Below are positions 26,314 to 34,319 of a stretch of 64,000 nt of DNA, piece by piece. How positions within the stretch are numbered: position 1 is the stretch's first letter; every line of letters starts with the position of its first letter. The notes under the pieces are model-generated. The model did not search any database. It worked only from the letters and a program-made list of their open reading frames with translations, and was not told where the DNA came from. Position numbers and translations under genes: made by a program. This DNA is from Solirubrobacter deserti (GTDB taxonomy: Bacteria > Actinomycetota > Thermoleophilia > Solirubrobacterales > Solirubrobacteraceae): the NCBI RefSeq assembly GCF_003344625.1, contig NZ_QPKJ02000005.1, positions 124,001-188,000 on the forward strand, in the 5' to 3' direction.

Positions 26314-26661
26314 ATGATCGCCGCCGTGCACACCGCCAACGCCGCCCTGCCCGGACCCGAGCGCGAGGTGCTCGCGCTGCTGGCCGAGAGCGGGTTCGGC
26401 TATGACGGCATCGCGGAGCTGCTGGGCATCACCCGCGCGGACGTGGGCGAGCTGGCCGCCTCTGCACGGCTGCGGCTGGCCGAAGCCCCGCCGGTGCCGG
26501 AGCCGTGCCGAGCGCAGCTGCCCCGGCTGGCGGGCATGATCGACAGCGAGGTGCTGCCCGCGCCCGATCACGGCGCGGGGTGCGCGAGTTGCGCGGCGGC
26601 GCTGGACGCGATGCGCCGCGCGGACGCGGCCTATCGCGCGTGGCAGCCGGGCAGGCGCTGA
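26314..26661 (+). CDS. small sigma-region-4-like protein with C-terminal CxxC
   Basis: A 115-aa protein without any sigma region 2. Its first half, LPGPEREVLALLAESGFGYD then GIAELLGITRADVGELAASA, is a clear sigma-70 region-4 helix-turn-helix. After a Pro-rich linker it has CRAQLPRLAG and AGCASCAAALDAMRRADAAY, an H-x3-C-x2-C style site like the zinc finger of anti-sigma factors. It could modulate the divergent ECF sigma factor or act as a stand-alone DNA-binding protein. ATG 26314 is preceded by GAGGGTGGG. I know of no named family for this arrangement. Confidence 0.7.
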   Translation: MIAAVHTANAALPGPEREVLALLAESGFGYDGIAELLGITRADVGELAASARLRLAEAPPVPEPCRAQLPRLAGMIDSEVLPAPDHGAGCASCAAALDAMRRADAAYRAWQPGRR

Positions 26662-26706
26662 CCGCGCTCGACGATCGCCCTCGCGGCGGGCGCGAAGTTA
26701 GAGTCA

Positions 26707-26723
26707 CACCGACCAAAACGGTG
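26707..26723 (+). promoter_or_regulatory. dyad upstream of the SPFH gene
   Basis: CACCG (26707-26711) and CGGTG (26719-26723) flank the AT-rich centre ACCAAAA, 38 bases before the SPFH start. It is the only AT-rich patch in this gap and probably belongs to the promoter/operator; I cannot fix -35 and -10 boxes. Confidence 0.35.
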
Positions 26724-26761
26724 CTACCGTCTTTTAGGTCAAGCAGACCAGAAAGACGATC

Positions 26762-27757
26762 ATGGCTGAGATCAAGCGCTACCCCTTCCTCCGGCACCTC
26801 CGCGCCGAACCCACGAGCCACGTCCTCGCCTACAAGAACGGCCGCCTGCGGACCGAAGGGCCCGGTCAGGCGTTCTGGTTCCGCGCGATCAACACCGCGA
26901 TCGCGGAGGTGCCGATCGACGACCGCGAGCTCCCGTTCCTGTTCCACGTACGCTCCGCCGACTTCCAGGCGTTGACGGTGCAGGGCGTCGTCGGCTACCG
27001 CGTCGTGGACCCGCAGCGCGTGGCGCGCCGGATCGACTTCGCGGTCGACCTCGAGAGCGGGCGCTGGACGCAGACGCCGCTCGAGCAGCTCGCCGGCCTC
27101 GTGATGCAGCTCGCCCAGCAGTTCGTCATCGACGAGCTCGTCAAGCGCGACGTGCGCCAGATCCTGGCGGACGGCGTCGCGCCGATCCGCGCGCACATCG
27201 CCGCCGGCCTCGCGGCCGAGCCGGCGCTGGCGGACCTCGGGATCGAGGTCGTCGCCGTGCGCGTCGCGTCGGTCGCGCCGACCGCCGAGATGGAGAAGGC
27301 GCTCCAGCAGCCGACCCGCGAGGCGATCCAGCAGAGCGCCGACCAGGCCACGTTCCAGCGCCGCGCGCTCGCGGTCGAGAGCGAGCGGGCGATCGCCGAG
27401 AACGAGCTGCACAACCGGATCGAGCTCGCCCGCCGCGAGGAGGAGCTCGTCGGCCGTGAGGGCGCGAACGCGCGCAAGCGAGCGCAGGAGCAGGCCGCGG
27501 CGGCGATGGTCGAAGCGCAGGGCGCCGACGAGCGTCAGGCGCTGGCCGCGGCCCGCAAGGCGGCAACGATCGACGAGGTCCAGAGCGCGCAGCTGCGCGT
27601 GGACGCCGAGCGGGCGCGGATCGACGCCGCGATGCCCGCCGACGTGCTGCTCGCGCTGGCGCTGCGCGAGCTGGCCGAGAACCTCGGCAAGGTCGAGCAC
27701 CTCACCGTCACGCCCGACATGCTCACGCCCGTGCTGGCGCGGCTGGGAAGCCGATGA
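26762..27757 (+). CDS. SPFH/band-7 (slipin-like) protein
   Basis: A 331-aa scaffold protein. It starts with short beta strands ([34 protein letters not shown]) and lacks an obvious N-terminal membrane helix. The SPFH core has [20 protein letters not shown] and YDxx-like loops, followed by IRAHIAAGL and [20 protein letters not shown]. After that comes a long charged coiled coil (about residues 175-300, [20 protein letters not shown]). SPFH proteins build membrane-associated rings. The stop overlaps the next start by ATGA, tying it to the NAD-kinase-like protein. Confidence 0.88.
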   Translation: MAEIKRYPFLRHLRAEPTSHVLAYKNGRLRTEGPGQAFWFRAINTAIAEVPIDDRELPFLFHVRSADFQALTVQGVVGYRVVDPQRVARRIDFAVDLESGRWTQTPLEQLAGLVMQLAQQFVIDELVKRDVRQILADGVAPIRAHIAAGLAAEPALADLGIEVVAVRVASVAPTAEMEKALQQPTREAIQQSADQATFQRRALAVESERAIAENELHNRIELARREEELVGREGANARKRAQEQAAAAMVEAQGADERQALAAARKAATIDEVQSAQLRVDAERARIDAAMPADVLLALALRELAENLGKVEHLTVTPDMLTPVLARLGSR

Positions 27758-28635
27758 CCCTGCTCCCCCGCTGCGTCCTGGTCGAGCGCCCGACCGAGTT
27801 CCGCGAGCTGCTCGCGCGTCACGGCACGCGCGAGCAGGCGCGCTTCTTCCTCGCCCAGCGCGGCCTGGATCTCGCGGACGTCGAGGAGCGCCACCTGCGC
27901 TACGAGGAGACCCGCGCGCGCGTGATCGGCGCGATCCCCGTGTCCTGGCGCAGCGCCACCGTCGAACGCGCCGACCTCGACCGCTTCCTGTTCGCCACCG
28001 ACGACATCGTCGTCGTCCTCGGCCAGGACGGCCTGGTCGCGAACGTCGCCAAGTACCTGGACGGCCAGCCCGTCATCGGCTTGAACCCGGAGCCGGAGCG
28101 GATCGCCGGCGTGCTCGTGCGCAACCGCCCGGAGGCGATGGCCGACCTGTGCGCCGACCTCGTCGCGGGCCGGGCCGGCGTGCAGGAACGGACGATGGTC
28201 CGGGCCGCGCTGGACGACGGCCAGGAGCTGCGGGCGCTGAACGAGGTCTTCGTCGGGCACCGCACCCACCAGTCCGCCCGCTACGCGCTGACCGTCGGCG
28301 AGGTGAGCGAGCGCCAGTCCTCCTCGGGCGTGATCGTCGCGACCGGGACGGGCGCGACCGGGTGGGCGCAGTCGATCAACCAGGGACGGCTCCCGCTCCC
28401 AACGCCGACGGCCTCCGAGTTGGCGTGGTTCGTGCGCGAGGCGTGGGCGAGCCCGTCGACGGGAGCGTCGCTGACGGCCGGGCTGCTGGGGCCCGGGCGC
28501 GAGTTGTGCGTGACGAGCGAGATCGACGGCGTCGTGTTCGGAGACGGCATCGAGGACGACCACCTCGCGGTCACGTGGGGCCAGCGTGTGGTGGTGGGGG
28601 CGGCTGAGGCGCGGCTGCGGCTCGTGAGCGCGTGA
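27754..28635 (+). CDS. divergent NAD-kinase-fold protein
   Basis: A 293-aa protein resembling NAD/diacylglycerol kinases. The glycine-rich GGDGT motif appears as [17 protein letters not shown]; the conserved NE is present in [11 protein letters not shown], and [16 protein letters not shown] stands for the STPTGSTAY motif. An N-terminal ~90-residue extension ([24 protein letters not shown] helices) comes before the kinase fold. Replacement of the second Gly in GGDG by Gln suggests altered catalysis or a different substrate. It is coupled by ATGA to the SPFH gene, so they probably act together at the membrane. Confident of the fold, not of the reaction. Confidence 0.78.
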   Translation: MTLLPRCVLVERPTEFRELLARHGTREQARFFLAQRGLDLADVEERHLRYEETRARVIGAIPVSWRSATVERADLDRFLFATDDIVVVLGQDGLVANVAKYLDGQPVIGLNPEPERIAGVLVRNRPEAMADLCADLVAGRAGVQERTMVRAALDDGQELRALNEVFVGHRTHQSARYALTVGEVSERQSSSGVIVATGTGATGWAQSINQGRLPLPTPTASELAWFVREAWASPSTGASLTAGLLGPGRELCVTSEIDGVVFGDGIEDDHLAVTWGQRVVVGAAEARLRLVSA

Positions 28636-28709
28636 ACGGTGGTCGACGGAAGTTTCGGATAACGAAACAAACGTCGACGACCCCGGGCGAATGGGCCCGC
28701 GCTACGCCG

Positions 28710-29918
28710 TCAGCGCTCTACCCGATCCCGCACGACCTCGGCCGGCAGGTTCGAGACGAGCGCCCCGAACGCCGTCCGCGCCCACACCGTGTCCCGCTCC
28801 AGGTACGGCCGCCCACCGTCGTCGAGCACCTCCGGCGCGCGCTTCGCGCGCACGTCGGCCAGACATGCCTGGCACAGCGGCAGCTTCGGGCTCGAGCCCC
28901 AGCGCCCGCTGCCCGCGCTGCGCCCGTGCAGCGGGTTCAACGCGCACAGCGCGCGCACCTTCGTCCCGCGGCCGAGCGCGTCGGCGAGCGCCTGGCGGGC
29001 GACGTCCTCGAGTACGAGCGCGCCGACCAGGTCCGCGTCGGAGGCGTCCGGGTCCTCGGTGATGCGGCGGGCGGCGTCGCGGGCGTCGAGCGCGCGCTGG
29101 TAGTGCTCCTGCGCGGCGGGGAGGTCCGGGACGGGCTGGGCGTCGAGCTCGCCGACCAGCTCGACGAGCTCGTTCTCGACGGTGCGCCGCAGCTCGCGGC
29201 GGCGGGAGCCGTGGGCCGCCTCGAAGACGTGGTCCGGGAGGAAGAGCGGGCCGTCGGGCGCCGGGCGGGCGCCGCGGCGGCCGCGCACCACCAGCAGCGA
29301 GGCCGCGGACAGCAGCGCAACGCCGATCACCACGACGAGCGCGGTCGGGAAGCCGCCGTCCGCGCCGGCGGCACCCGCCGCCGGGACGGACGGGCGCGAC
29401 GGGGTGTCGTCCAGCCGGTCGTCGAGGTCCTCGCGGGCCTGCTCGGCCTTGGCGACGATGTCCGGATCGGCGAGCGCGTCGAGGTAGCGGTTCAGGGTCG
29501 TCGCGATCCGCTCGCCGTAGTCGTGCTCGACGAGGTTCGTGTAGCTCGACGCCGCGTACAGCTGCTCGTCCTCGTCGTCGGGCAGGTCGGCGGTGAGCGA
29601 GCCGTCCTTGACCGTCACGAGGATCGCGTCCCGCTGGCCCGTGCGCCGGCGCAGCACGGTGAGCAGCGCGCGCGGCTTGCCGTTCACCGCGTCCCCCGGC
29701 ACGACCGGGACGAGCGCGACGAGCACCGGCGGGCGCTGCTCGGCCAGCCGGGACTCCAGCTGGGTGCGCTCCTGCTCGGTGATCGCCGAGCGCAGCGACG
29801 GGTCCACGTACAGCGGGCTGCGAGCCAGGCCCGCGGCGGCGGCGCCGACGTCCTGGGCGCTCGCGCCGGCCGGGAGCAGCGCGACGAGCGCGACCACGAG
29901 TGCGAGGAACCTAGCCAA
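28710..29918 (-). CDS. secreted/membrane protein, paralogue 3 of a three-gene operon
   Basis: A 402-aa protein. It has a signal peptide (ending ASAQDV) and an extracytoplasmic domain with LARSPLYVDPSLRSAITEQE and VLVALVPVVPGDA. A single membrane helix (about residues 200-220) is followed by RGRRGAR. The cytoplasmic part has a helical bundle, a Cys pair LCQACLADV and the C-terminal RPYLERDTVWARTAFGAL. The same N-terminal and C-terminal signatures appear in the 30573-31706 protein. I do not recognise the family; the first domain has a TPM/DUF477-like feel (short secreted alpha/beta domain before a membrane helix). It overlaps the previous gene by 8 nt. Confidence 0.75.
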   Translation of the reverse strand: MARFLALVVALVALLPAGASAQDVGAAAAGLARSPLYVDPSLRSAITEQERTQLESRLAEQRPPVLVALVPVVPGDAVNGKPRALLTVLRRRTGQRDAILVTVKDGSLTADLPDDEDEQLYAASSYTNLVEHDYGERIATTLNRYLDALADPDIVAKAEQAREDLDDRLDDTPSRPSVPAAGAAGADGGFPTALVVVIGVALLSAASLLVVRGRRGARPAPDGPLFLPDHVFEAAHGSRRRELRRTVENELVELVGELDAQPVPDLPAAQEHYQRALDARDAARRITEDPDASDADLVGALVLEDVARQALADALGRGTKVRALCALNPLHGRSAGSGRWGSSPKLPLCQACLADVRAKRAPEVLDDGGRPYLERDTVWARTAFGALVSNLPAEVVRDRVER

Positions 29919-30576
29919 CGGTCAACCACCGCAGGAAGACGAACAGGCACCAGCCCACGAGGCCCGCGAACAGGCCACCGAAGCCGGCACCGACCAGGGT
30001 CGCCCACGCCGGGGCGTCGTCGTCGGACTCGTAGTAGTCATCGGGCCGGTCCTCGGGCAACGGGTCGAGCGGTTCGGTGGGACGGTCGCGCTGGTAGGAG
30101 AAGCCGTCGTCGGCGCGGGCCGCGAGCTGGAACACGGCGCGCAGGCGCGGGACGATCGTCGTCAGCGACGCCTCGCCCGACGGCCCGTACTCGATCTCGA
30201 ACGGGACATCGATGTCGCGCTCCAGCCGCGCTTTGACCAGCGTGAAGTTGCCGCGCTGGTCGACCGCGATCAGCAGGCGCGGCGCCTTGAACAGCCGGTC
30301 GTCGATCGCCCACAGCAGGCGGTCGGGCTCGCCGCCGCTCTCGTCGGCCTCCAGCAACGGCATCGCGACGACCTTGACGTCGAACGGCACGTTCGCCGCG
30401 CGCAGATGGCTGACGATCAGCTCCCGGTCGCGCTCGCTGAGCAGGAACCCCACCTCGGGGTGCACGTAGAGCGGGGACGCGTTCAGCCCTTCGGCAGCGC
30501 GGTCCAGGCGGTCCTCGGCGCGCGCCGGCGCGGCCAGCACCAGCATCGCGAGCAGCATCCCCACCGCCACCTTCAC
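29911..30576 (-). CDS. secreted/membrane protein, paralogue 2 of a three-gene operon
   Basis: A 221-aa protein with a signal peptide (MLLAMLVLAAPARAE) and the family opening LNASPLYVHPEVGFLLSERD. An alpha/beta domain follows (FDVKVVAMPLL, LLWAIDDRLF, RLLIAVDQRGNFTLVKARLE). An acidic stretch (DDYYESDDDAP) precedes a C-terminal membrane helix GAGFGGLFAGLVGWCLFVFL. It lacks the cytoplasmic Cys-pair domain of its two neighbours. The GTG start at 30576 overlaps the upstream stop (GTGA), and its own 3' end overlaps the downstream start by 8 nt. Function unknown. Confidence 0.72.
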   Translation of the reverse strand: MKVAVGMLLAMLVLAAPARAEDRLDRAAEGLNASPLYVHPEVGFLLSERDRELIVSHLRAANVPFDVKVVAMPLLEADESGGEPDRLLWAIDDRLFKAPRLLIAVDQRGNFTLVKARLERDIDVPFEIEYGPSGEASLTTIVPRLRAVFQLAARADDGFSYQRDRPTEPLDPLPEDRPDDYYESDDDAPAWATLVGAGFGGLFAGLVGWCLFVFLRWLTVG

Positions 30577-31706
30577 GATCGGTCCTCCGCCAGCGCGCGG
30601 CGCATGTCCTCCCGCAGCGCACCGAAGCCCGTGCGCGCCCACACGGTGTCGCGCTTCCAGTACGGGCGCTCGCCGTCCCAGACCGACTCGGGCACCTCGC
30701 CCTTGGCGATGTCGGCCGCGCACCGGCTGCACGCGGGCACGTCGATCGTCGCGCGCGAGGACTGCCAACGCGTCGGCGTCGCCCGGCCCTTGTGACGCGG
30801 GTCGAAGAAGCACCGCTGACGCTCGGCGCCCTTGAGCGCCTCGCGCCCGCGCTGAGCGAGCACGAGCGCGCCGAGGTCGTCGATCGGCGAGCGCCGGTCG
30901 AGCGCCATCGAGGCCGCGGCCTCCAGCTCCAGCGCACGCTCGGAGGGATCGCGCCGGCGCGCGATCTCCCGCGCCAGCCGTGCGTGCTGATTGAGCGCCC
31001 GCTCGCGCGTGTTGATCTCCGGGTGCGCGTTCGCGCGCAGCCCTGGGCGCTGCTTGCGGCGCCGGCGCAACCGCTCGAGCCCGGTCACCGAGAGCGCGCC
31101 GCCGAGCAGGAACACGCCCAGCGCGGGCAGCGCGAGGCTGGAGTCCTCCTCGTCCTCCTCCTCGGCCTCGCCGAAGGTCGGCATCGGCCCGCCCTCCGAC
31201 GGCGAGATCCGCGCCCGCTGGGACTTCGGCATCCGCGGCTCCCCCCGCGCGAGCGCGAGCGCGTACCGCAGCTTCTCGAGCGCCGGATCGTCGCGGTCGT
31301 GGTCCCAGTAGGCCGCCATCGTGATGTCGTGGTCGCTGATCGGCAGCTGCACGCCGAACGCGGCCAGCTCGAGCGTGTTGCCCCGGTCGTCGCTGTAGAC
31401 GTACAGCCCGTCCTCGCCGAGCTGGTCGCGCAGCAGCGCGAGCTGCTCGCTACCGGTCAGCGACTCGCTGAGGTACGGGGCAACGACCACGTAGGTCGGG
31501 AACGGCATCCGTTCGACCTCGCGCAGGAGCGCCGCCCGGTCCGCGTCGCTCACCCGGCGCGTGACGGAGTCGCTGACGAACACCGGCGACTGCTTGAGGC
31601 TCGCGGCGAAGACGTCGGTGCGGTCCTGGGCCCGCGCGGTTCCGCCGCCGAAGAGCGCGAGCGCGAGCGCGATCGCGGGCACGGCGAGACGACGAGGCAC
31701 CCGCAC
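30573..31706 (-). CDS. secreted/membrane protein, paralogue 1 of a three-gene operon
   Basis: A 377-aa first gene of the operon. It has a signal peptide (AIALALALFGGGTARAQ) and the family opening LKQSPVFVSDSVTRRVSDAD. A secreted alpha/beta domain (YVVVAPYLSES, DGLYVYSDDRG) is followed by an acidic run EAEEEDEEDSS and one membrane helix (about 190-210). RRRRK marks the cytoplasmic side. The cytoplasmic domain has CSRCAADIAKG and ends in RPYWKRDTVWARTGFGALRE, shared with the third gene. The Cys pairs could bind zinc. The conserved VWARTxFGAL end suggests a common partner. Function unknown. Confidence 0.75.
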   Translation of the reverse strand: MRVPRRLAVPAIALALALFGGGTARAQDRTDVFAASLKQSPVFVSDSVTRRVSDADRAALLREVERMPFPTYVVVAPYLSESLTGSEQLALLRDQLGEDGLYVYSDDRGNTLELAAFGVQLPISDHDITMAAYWDHDRDDPALEKLRYALALARGEPRMPKSQRARISPSEGGPMPTFGEAEEEDEEDSSLALPALGVFLLGGALSVTGLERLRRRRKQRPGLRANAHPEINTRERALNQHARLAREIARRRDPSERALELEAAASMALDRRSPIDDLGALVLAQRGREALKGAERQRCFFDPRHKGRATPTRWQSSRATIDVPACSRCAADIAKGEVPESVWDGERPYWKRDTVWARTGFGALREDMRRALAEDRS

Positions 31707-31735
31707 CAGTATGACGGCAACCGGACCGACGAGTT

Positions 31736-32206
31736 CTAGTCGTCGAGGTCCACGCGCACGACCAGTTGCTCGGTGCCGACGGTCAGGAGCAGCGAGTCGT
31801 TGATCGGCCGCTTGAGCGCACGCATCCGCGCGTAGGGGTCCTCCTCGGGCAGGACGAGCGCGCGCCCGTCGCGCCAGCGCCCGCCCACCTTCACGCGCAC
31901 GCGCGGCTCAGCCAGGATGTTGCGGACATAGTCGGCGTGGTAGCCGTGCTCGGTGATGATCCAGAACACGCCGTCGCGCAGGCCGTTGCCGACCGGCACC
32001 ACGCGCGGCTTGCCGGAGCGCCGCCCGCGCGTCTCGAGCAGCGCCCAGCCGGGATCGAGCAGCCCGCGCTCCACCAGCGGGCGCACGAGCGGGTTCACCA
32101 CGCGGTTGGTGACCGGACGGGCGAGCCGGCGCTTGACGGCGCGCACGCCGCCGGGCCGGTTGTCAACGGCGCGGCCGGTGCCGAGCAGGTGCACGAGCGG
32201 GGGCAT
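31736..32206 (-). CDS. Ddn-like deazaflavin-dependent nitroreductase family protein
   Basis: A 156-aa split-barrel protein of the DUF385/Ddn family, which uses F420H2 in mycobacteria. Visible marks are LLETRGRRSGKPRVVPVGNG, DGVFWIITEHGYHADYVRNI and VKVGGRWRDGRALVLPEEDP, matching the R-x-SG-x-PR and HG-x-x-ADYVRN patterns. The usual substrate is unknown; many members reduce quinones or nitro compounds. It stands alone, 29 bases from the start of the paralogue operon on the same strand. It is consistent with an F420-using organism together with the 10233-10868 gene. Confidence 0.88.
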   Translation of the reverse strand: MPPLVHLLGTGRAVDNRPGGVRAVKRRLARPVTNRVVNPLVRPLVERGLLDPGWALLETRGRRSGKPRVVPVGNGLRDGVFWIITEHGYHADYVRNILAEPRVRVKVGGRWRDGRALVLPEEDPYARMRALKRPINDSLLLTVGTEQLVVRVDLDD

Positions 32207-32344
32207 GCACGGGATCTACCCGATTCGCGGCGGCTGCGGCGGCGGACCGTGCGCTCCTGGTCGCGCGGCCAGTCCGAGAAGGAACTGCCATCGGCGCGAG
32301 GCCAACGGGCACCGTCCCGCAGGACTCGGGGGTGCGCCGCAGAC

Positions 32345-33313
32345 TCATCGGCGCTCTTCGGGCACCGGACGCAGGAGTGCCGGCCCGAGCGACACCGCGC
32401 GCTTGCCGGCGCGCAGCATGTTCTTCGTGAACGCGATCACGTCGCCGCTGCGGCGCGCCGGATGGCCGTCGCCGATCCGCGCGCGGTCGTTGCCCGTGTA
32501 GAGGCTGCCCGGCCTGTCGGCGGGCTCGCCACCGATCCGGTACCAGCGGTCGACGAACACGAGCGCGAGCTCTCCGGCCGGGCGCACGGTCTCGTACAGC
32601 GCGGTCATCAGCTTGGACTCGCCGCCGACGACGCGCTCGCGGCGGCCCGGGTGCGCGAGCGCGCGCTCCACGGCCTTGGCGATCTCGTCCGGGTGGTAGG
32701 CGTCGAACAGCCGCGCGGGGCTGCGCCCGGTCGCGCTCGTCGCGCGGCCGTAGATCGGCGTGTCCAGCGGGCCCGGGTCGACCATCGTGATCCGGACGCC
32801 CGTCTGCTGCTCGCGCTCCTCCACGGCGAGCGTGTTGAGGAAGCCGCGCAGGGCGTGCTTGGACGCGGTGTAGCTGGAGAACGCGGGCAGCGGGAGGCGC
32901 GCCATCATCGACGAGACGGCGACGATCGTCCCGCACGTGGCGCGCAGCTCGGGCAGGGCGGCACGGACGAGGTTGACGGCGCCGCCGAACGTGACGTCGA
33001 CCGTGCGGTCGAAGTCGTCGGGGTCGACCTCGAGGAAGTGGCCGAAGACGACCGCGCCGGCGTTGGAGATGACCACGTCGAGGCCGCCGAGGCGATCGAT
33101 CGCCTCGGCGACGACGGCGTCCGCGGCCTGGCGGTCGGACAGGTCGGCGGGCAGCGCGTGCGCGACGGCGCCGAGCCGGCGCGCGCGCTCCGCGGCCTCC
33201 TCGAGCGCTACCTCACCGCGGGCGACGAGGGCGAGCGAAGCCCCGGAGCGGGCCAGCCGCTCGACCGTGGCCAGGCCGACCCCGGAGCTCGCTCCCGTGA
33301 GCAGAATTCGCAT
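32345..33313 (-). CDS. SDR-family oxidoreductase
   Basis: A 322-aa short-chain dehydrogenase. The N-terminal GASSGVGLATVERLA is the TGxxxGxG cofactor site. DVVISNAGAVVFGH contains NNAG-like NAG, VAVSSMMARLPLPAFSSYTA contains the catalytic Ser, and YTASKHALRGF contains the Tyr-x3-Lys. VDPGPLDTPIY follows. The C-terminal ~100 residues beyond the standard fold (GGESKLMTALYETVRPAGEL) resemble those of SDRs that act on lipid-like substrates; the substrate is unknown. The gap to 32206 (about 140 bases) holds no gene that I can support. Confidence 0.9.
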   Translation of the reverse strand: MRILLTGASSGVGLATVERLARSGASLALVARGEVALEEAAERARRLGAVAHALPADLSDRQAADAVVAEAIDRLGGLDVVISNAGAVVFGHFLEVDPDDFDRTVDVTFGGAVNLVRAALPELRATCGTIVAVSSMMARLPLPAFSSYTASKHALRGFLNTLAVEEREQQTGVRITMVDPGPLDTPIYGRATSATGRSPARLFDAYHPDEIAKAVERALAHPGRRERVVGGESKLMTALYETVRPAGELALVFVDRWYRIGGEPADRPGSLYTGNDRARIGDGHPARRSGDVIAFTKNMLRAGKRAVSLGPALLRPVPEERR

Positions 33314-33359
33314 GCATGGGGTACGGACCAGCCCTGCTCACGGCGCACTCGGGTGTCGC

Positions 33360-33749
33360 TCAGGCGACCGCGACGGCCTGGATCTCCACCAGGTGATCCG
33401 GCTCGAACAGCGCGTCCACGCCGATCAGCGTCGCCGGCACGCGCGGGAGGTCACCCGCGGCCGCGAGCCCGGCGCCCAGCTCCTCGAGCAGCTCGGGCCG
33501 CCAGCCCGCGACGTAGATCGTCAGCGCGGCGAGATGCTCGGGGCCGAAGCCGGCTCCCTCGAGCGCGATCACGACGTTGCGCAACGCCCGCTCCGCCTGC
33601 GCGGCGAGCCCGCCGGGCACGAGCTGCGCGTTCTCGTCGGAGCCCGTCTGGCCGGCGACGTGGATCGTGCGCGTGCCGGAGGCGACGCTGACGTGGTGGT
33701 AGAAGGGCGACACGGGGCGCCCGGGAGGGTTGATGAGTTCTACGCTCAT
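33360..33749 (-). CDS. RidA/YjgF-family protein
   Basis: A 129-aa protein of the RidA (Rid/YER057c/UK114) superfamily, which hydrolyses reactive imines or enamines. Visible marks are FYHHVSVASGTRTIHVAGQTG near the start, then GLAAQAERALRNVVIALEGA and LTIYVAGWRPELL, with PATLIGVDALFEPDHLVEIQ at the end. The usual Arg in the PR-x-A motif appears in RVPATLIGVD, so catalytic deaminase activity is possible. It is divergent from a TetR gene with a 26-bp operator between, so it is probably its target. Confidence 0.9.
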   Translation of the reverse strand: MSVELINPPGRPVSPFYHHVSVASGTRTIHVAGQTGSDENAQLVPGGLAAQAERALRNVVIALEGAGFGPEHLAALTIYVAGWRPELLEELGAGLAAAGDLPRVPATLIGVDALFEPDHLVEIQAVAVA

Positions 33750-33751
33750 TT

Positions 33752-33777
33752 CATAGCAACGATATAGCATTGCTATG
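33752..33777. promoter_or_regulatory. TetR-type operator between ridA-like and tetR-like genes
   Basis: Perfect 8-bp arms CATAGCAA (33752-33759) and TTGCTATG (33770-33777) around a 10-nt centre. It begins two bases past the RidA start and overlaps ATG 33775, so the TetR protein should shut both genes and itself. Confidence 0.75.
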
Positions 33778-34314
33778 CTTCGCGTCGTGTCCCCTCGCAA
33801 GGCCGACCCCGCCGTCCGTTCCGTCCTGATCGCGACCGCCGCGCGGCTGCTCGCGCAGGACGGCTCGAACGCGCTCACCCTGCGCCGGGTGACGAGCGAC
33901 GCGGGCACGTCGACGATGGCCGTCTACACGCACTTCGGCGGGATGGACGAACTCAAGCGCGAGGTGCGCCGCACCGGCTACGCCGCGCTCGCCGAGGCGC
34001 TCACCGCCGCCGGAACGGAGATCGAGCCGCTGTGCCGCGCCTACGCCGCGTTCGCGCGCGAGCAGCCCGACCTGTACCGCGTGATGTTCATGGAGGCGCC
34101 GCTCGACGAGCAGGACGCCGCCGAGTGCGCGGGCACGTTCGCGATGCTCGCGGAGGGCGCGCAGCGCCACCTCGGCCCGGAGGGTGACGGCGAGGCCCTG
34201 GCGATGGAGCTGTGGGCGGCGGGCCACGGCGTCGTGACGCTCGAGCTGTCCGCCCTGCTCACCCCCGAGCAGGCCGAGAGCCTCGCCGCGTCGCTGCGGG
34301 CGAAGCTGCTCTAG
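33775..34314 (+). CDS. TetR-family regulator
   Basis: A 179-aa protein with the N-terminal helix-turn-helix VRSVLIATAARLLAQDGSNA then TLRRVTSDAGTSTMAVYTHF and FGGMDELKREV. The C-terminal ligand-binding domain has AYAAFAREQPDLYRVMFMEA, the WHG-type (TetR_C_33) pattern of actinomycete TetR proteins. The operator at 33752-33777 overlaps its first codon, which suggests either the later GTG 33787 start or a leaderless mRNA. Likely target: itself and the RidA gene. Confidence 0.88.
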   Translation: MLRVVSPRKADPAVRSVLIATAARLLAQDGSNALTLRRVTSDAGTSTMAVYTHFGGMDELKREVRRTGYAALAEALTAAGTEIEPLCRAYAAFAREQPDLYRVMFMEAPLDEQDAAECAGTFAMLAEGAQRHLGPEGDGEALAMELWAAGHGVVTLELSALLTPEQAESLAASLRAKLL

Positions 34315-34319
34315 ACCTT

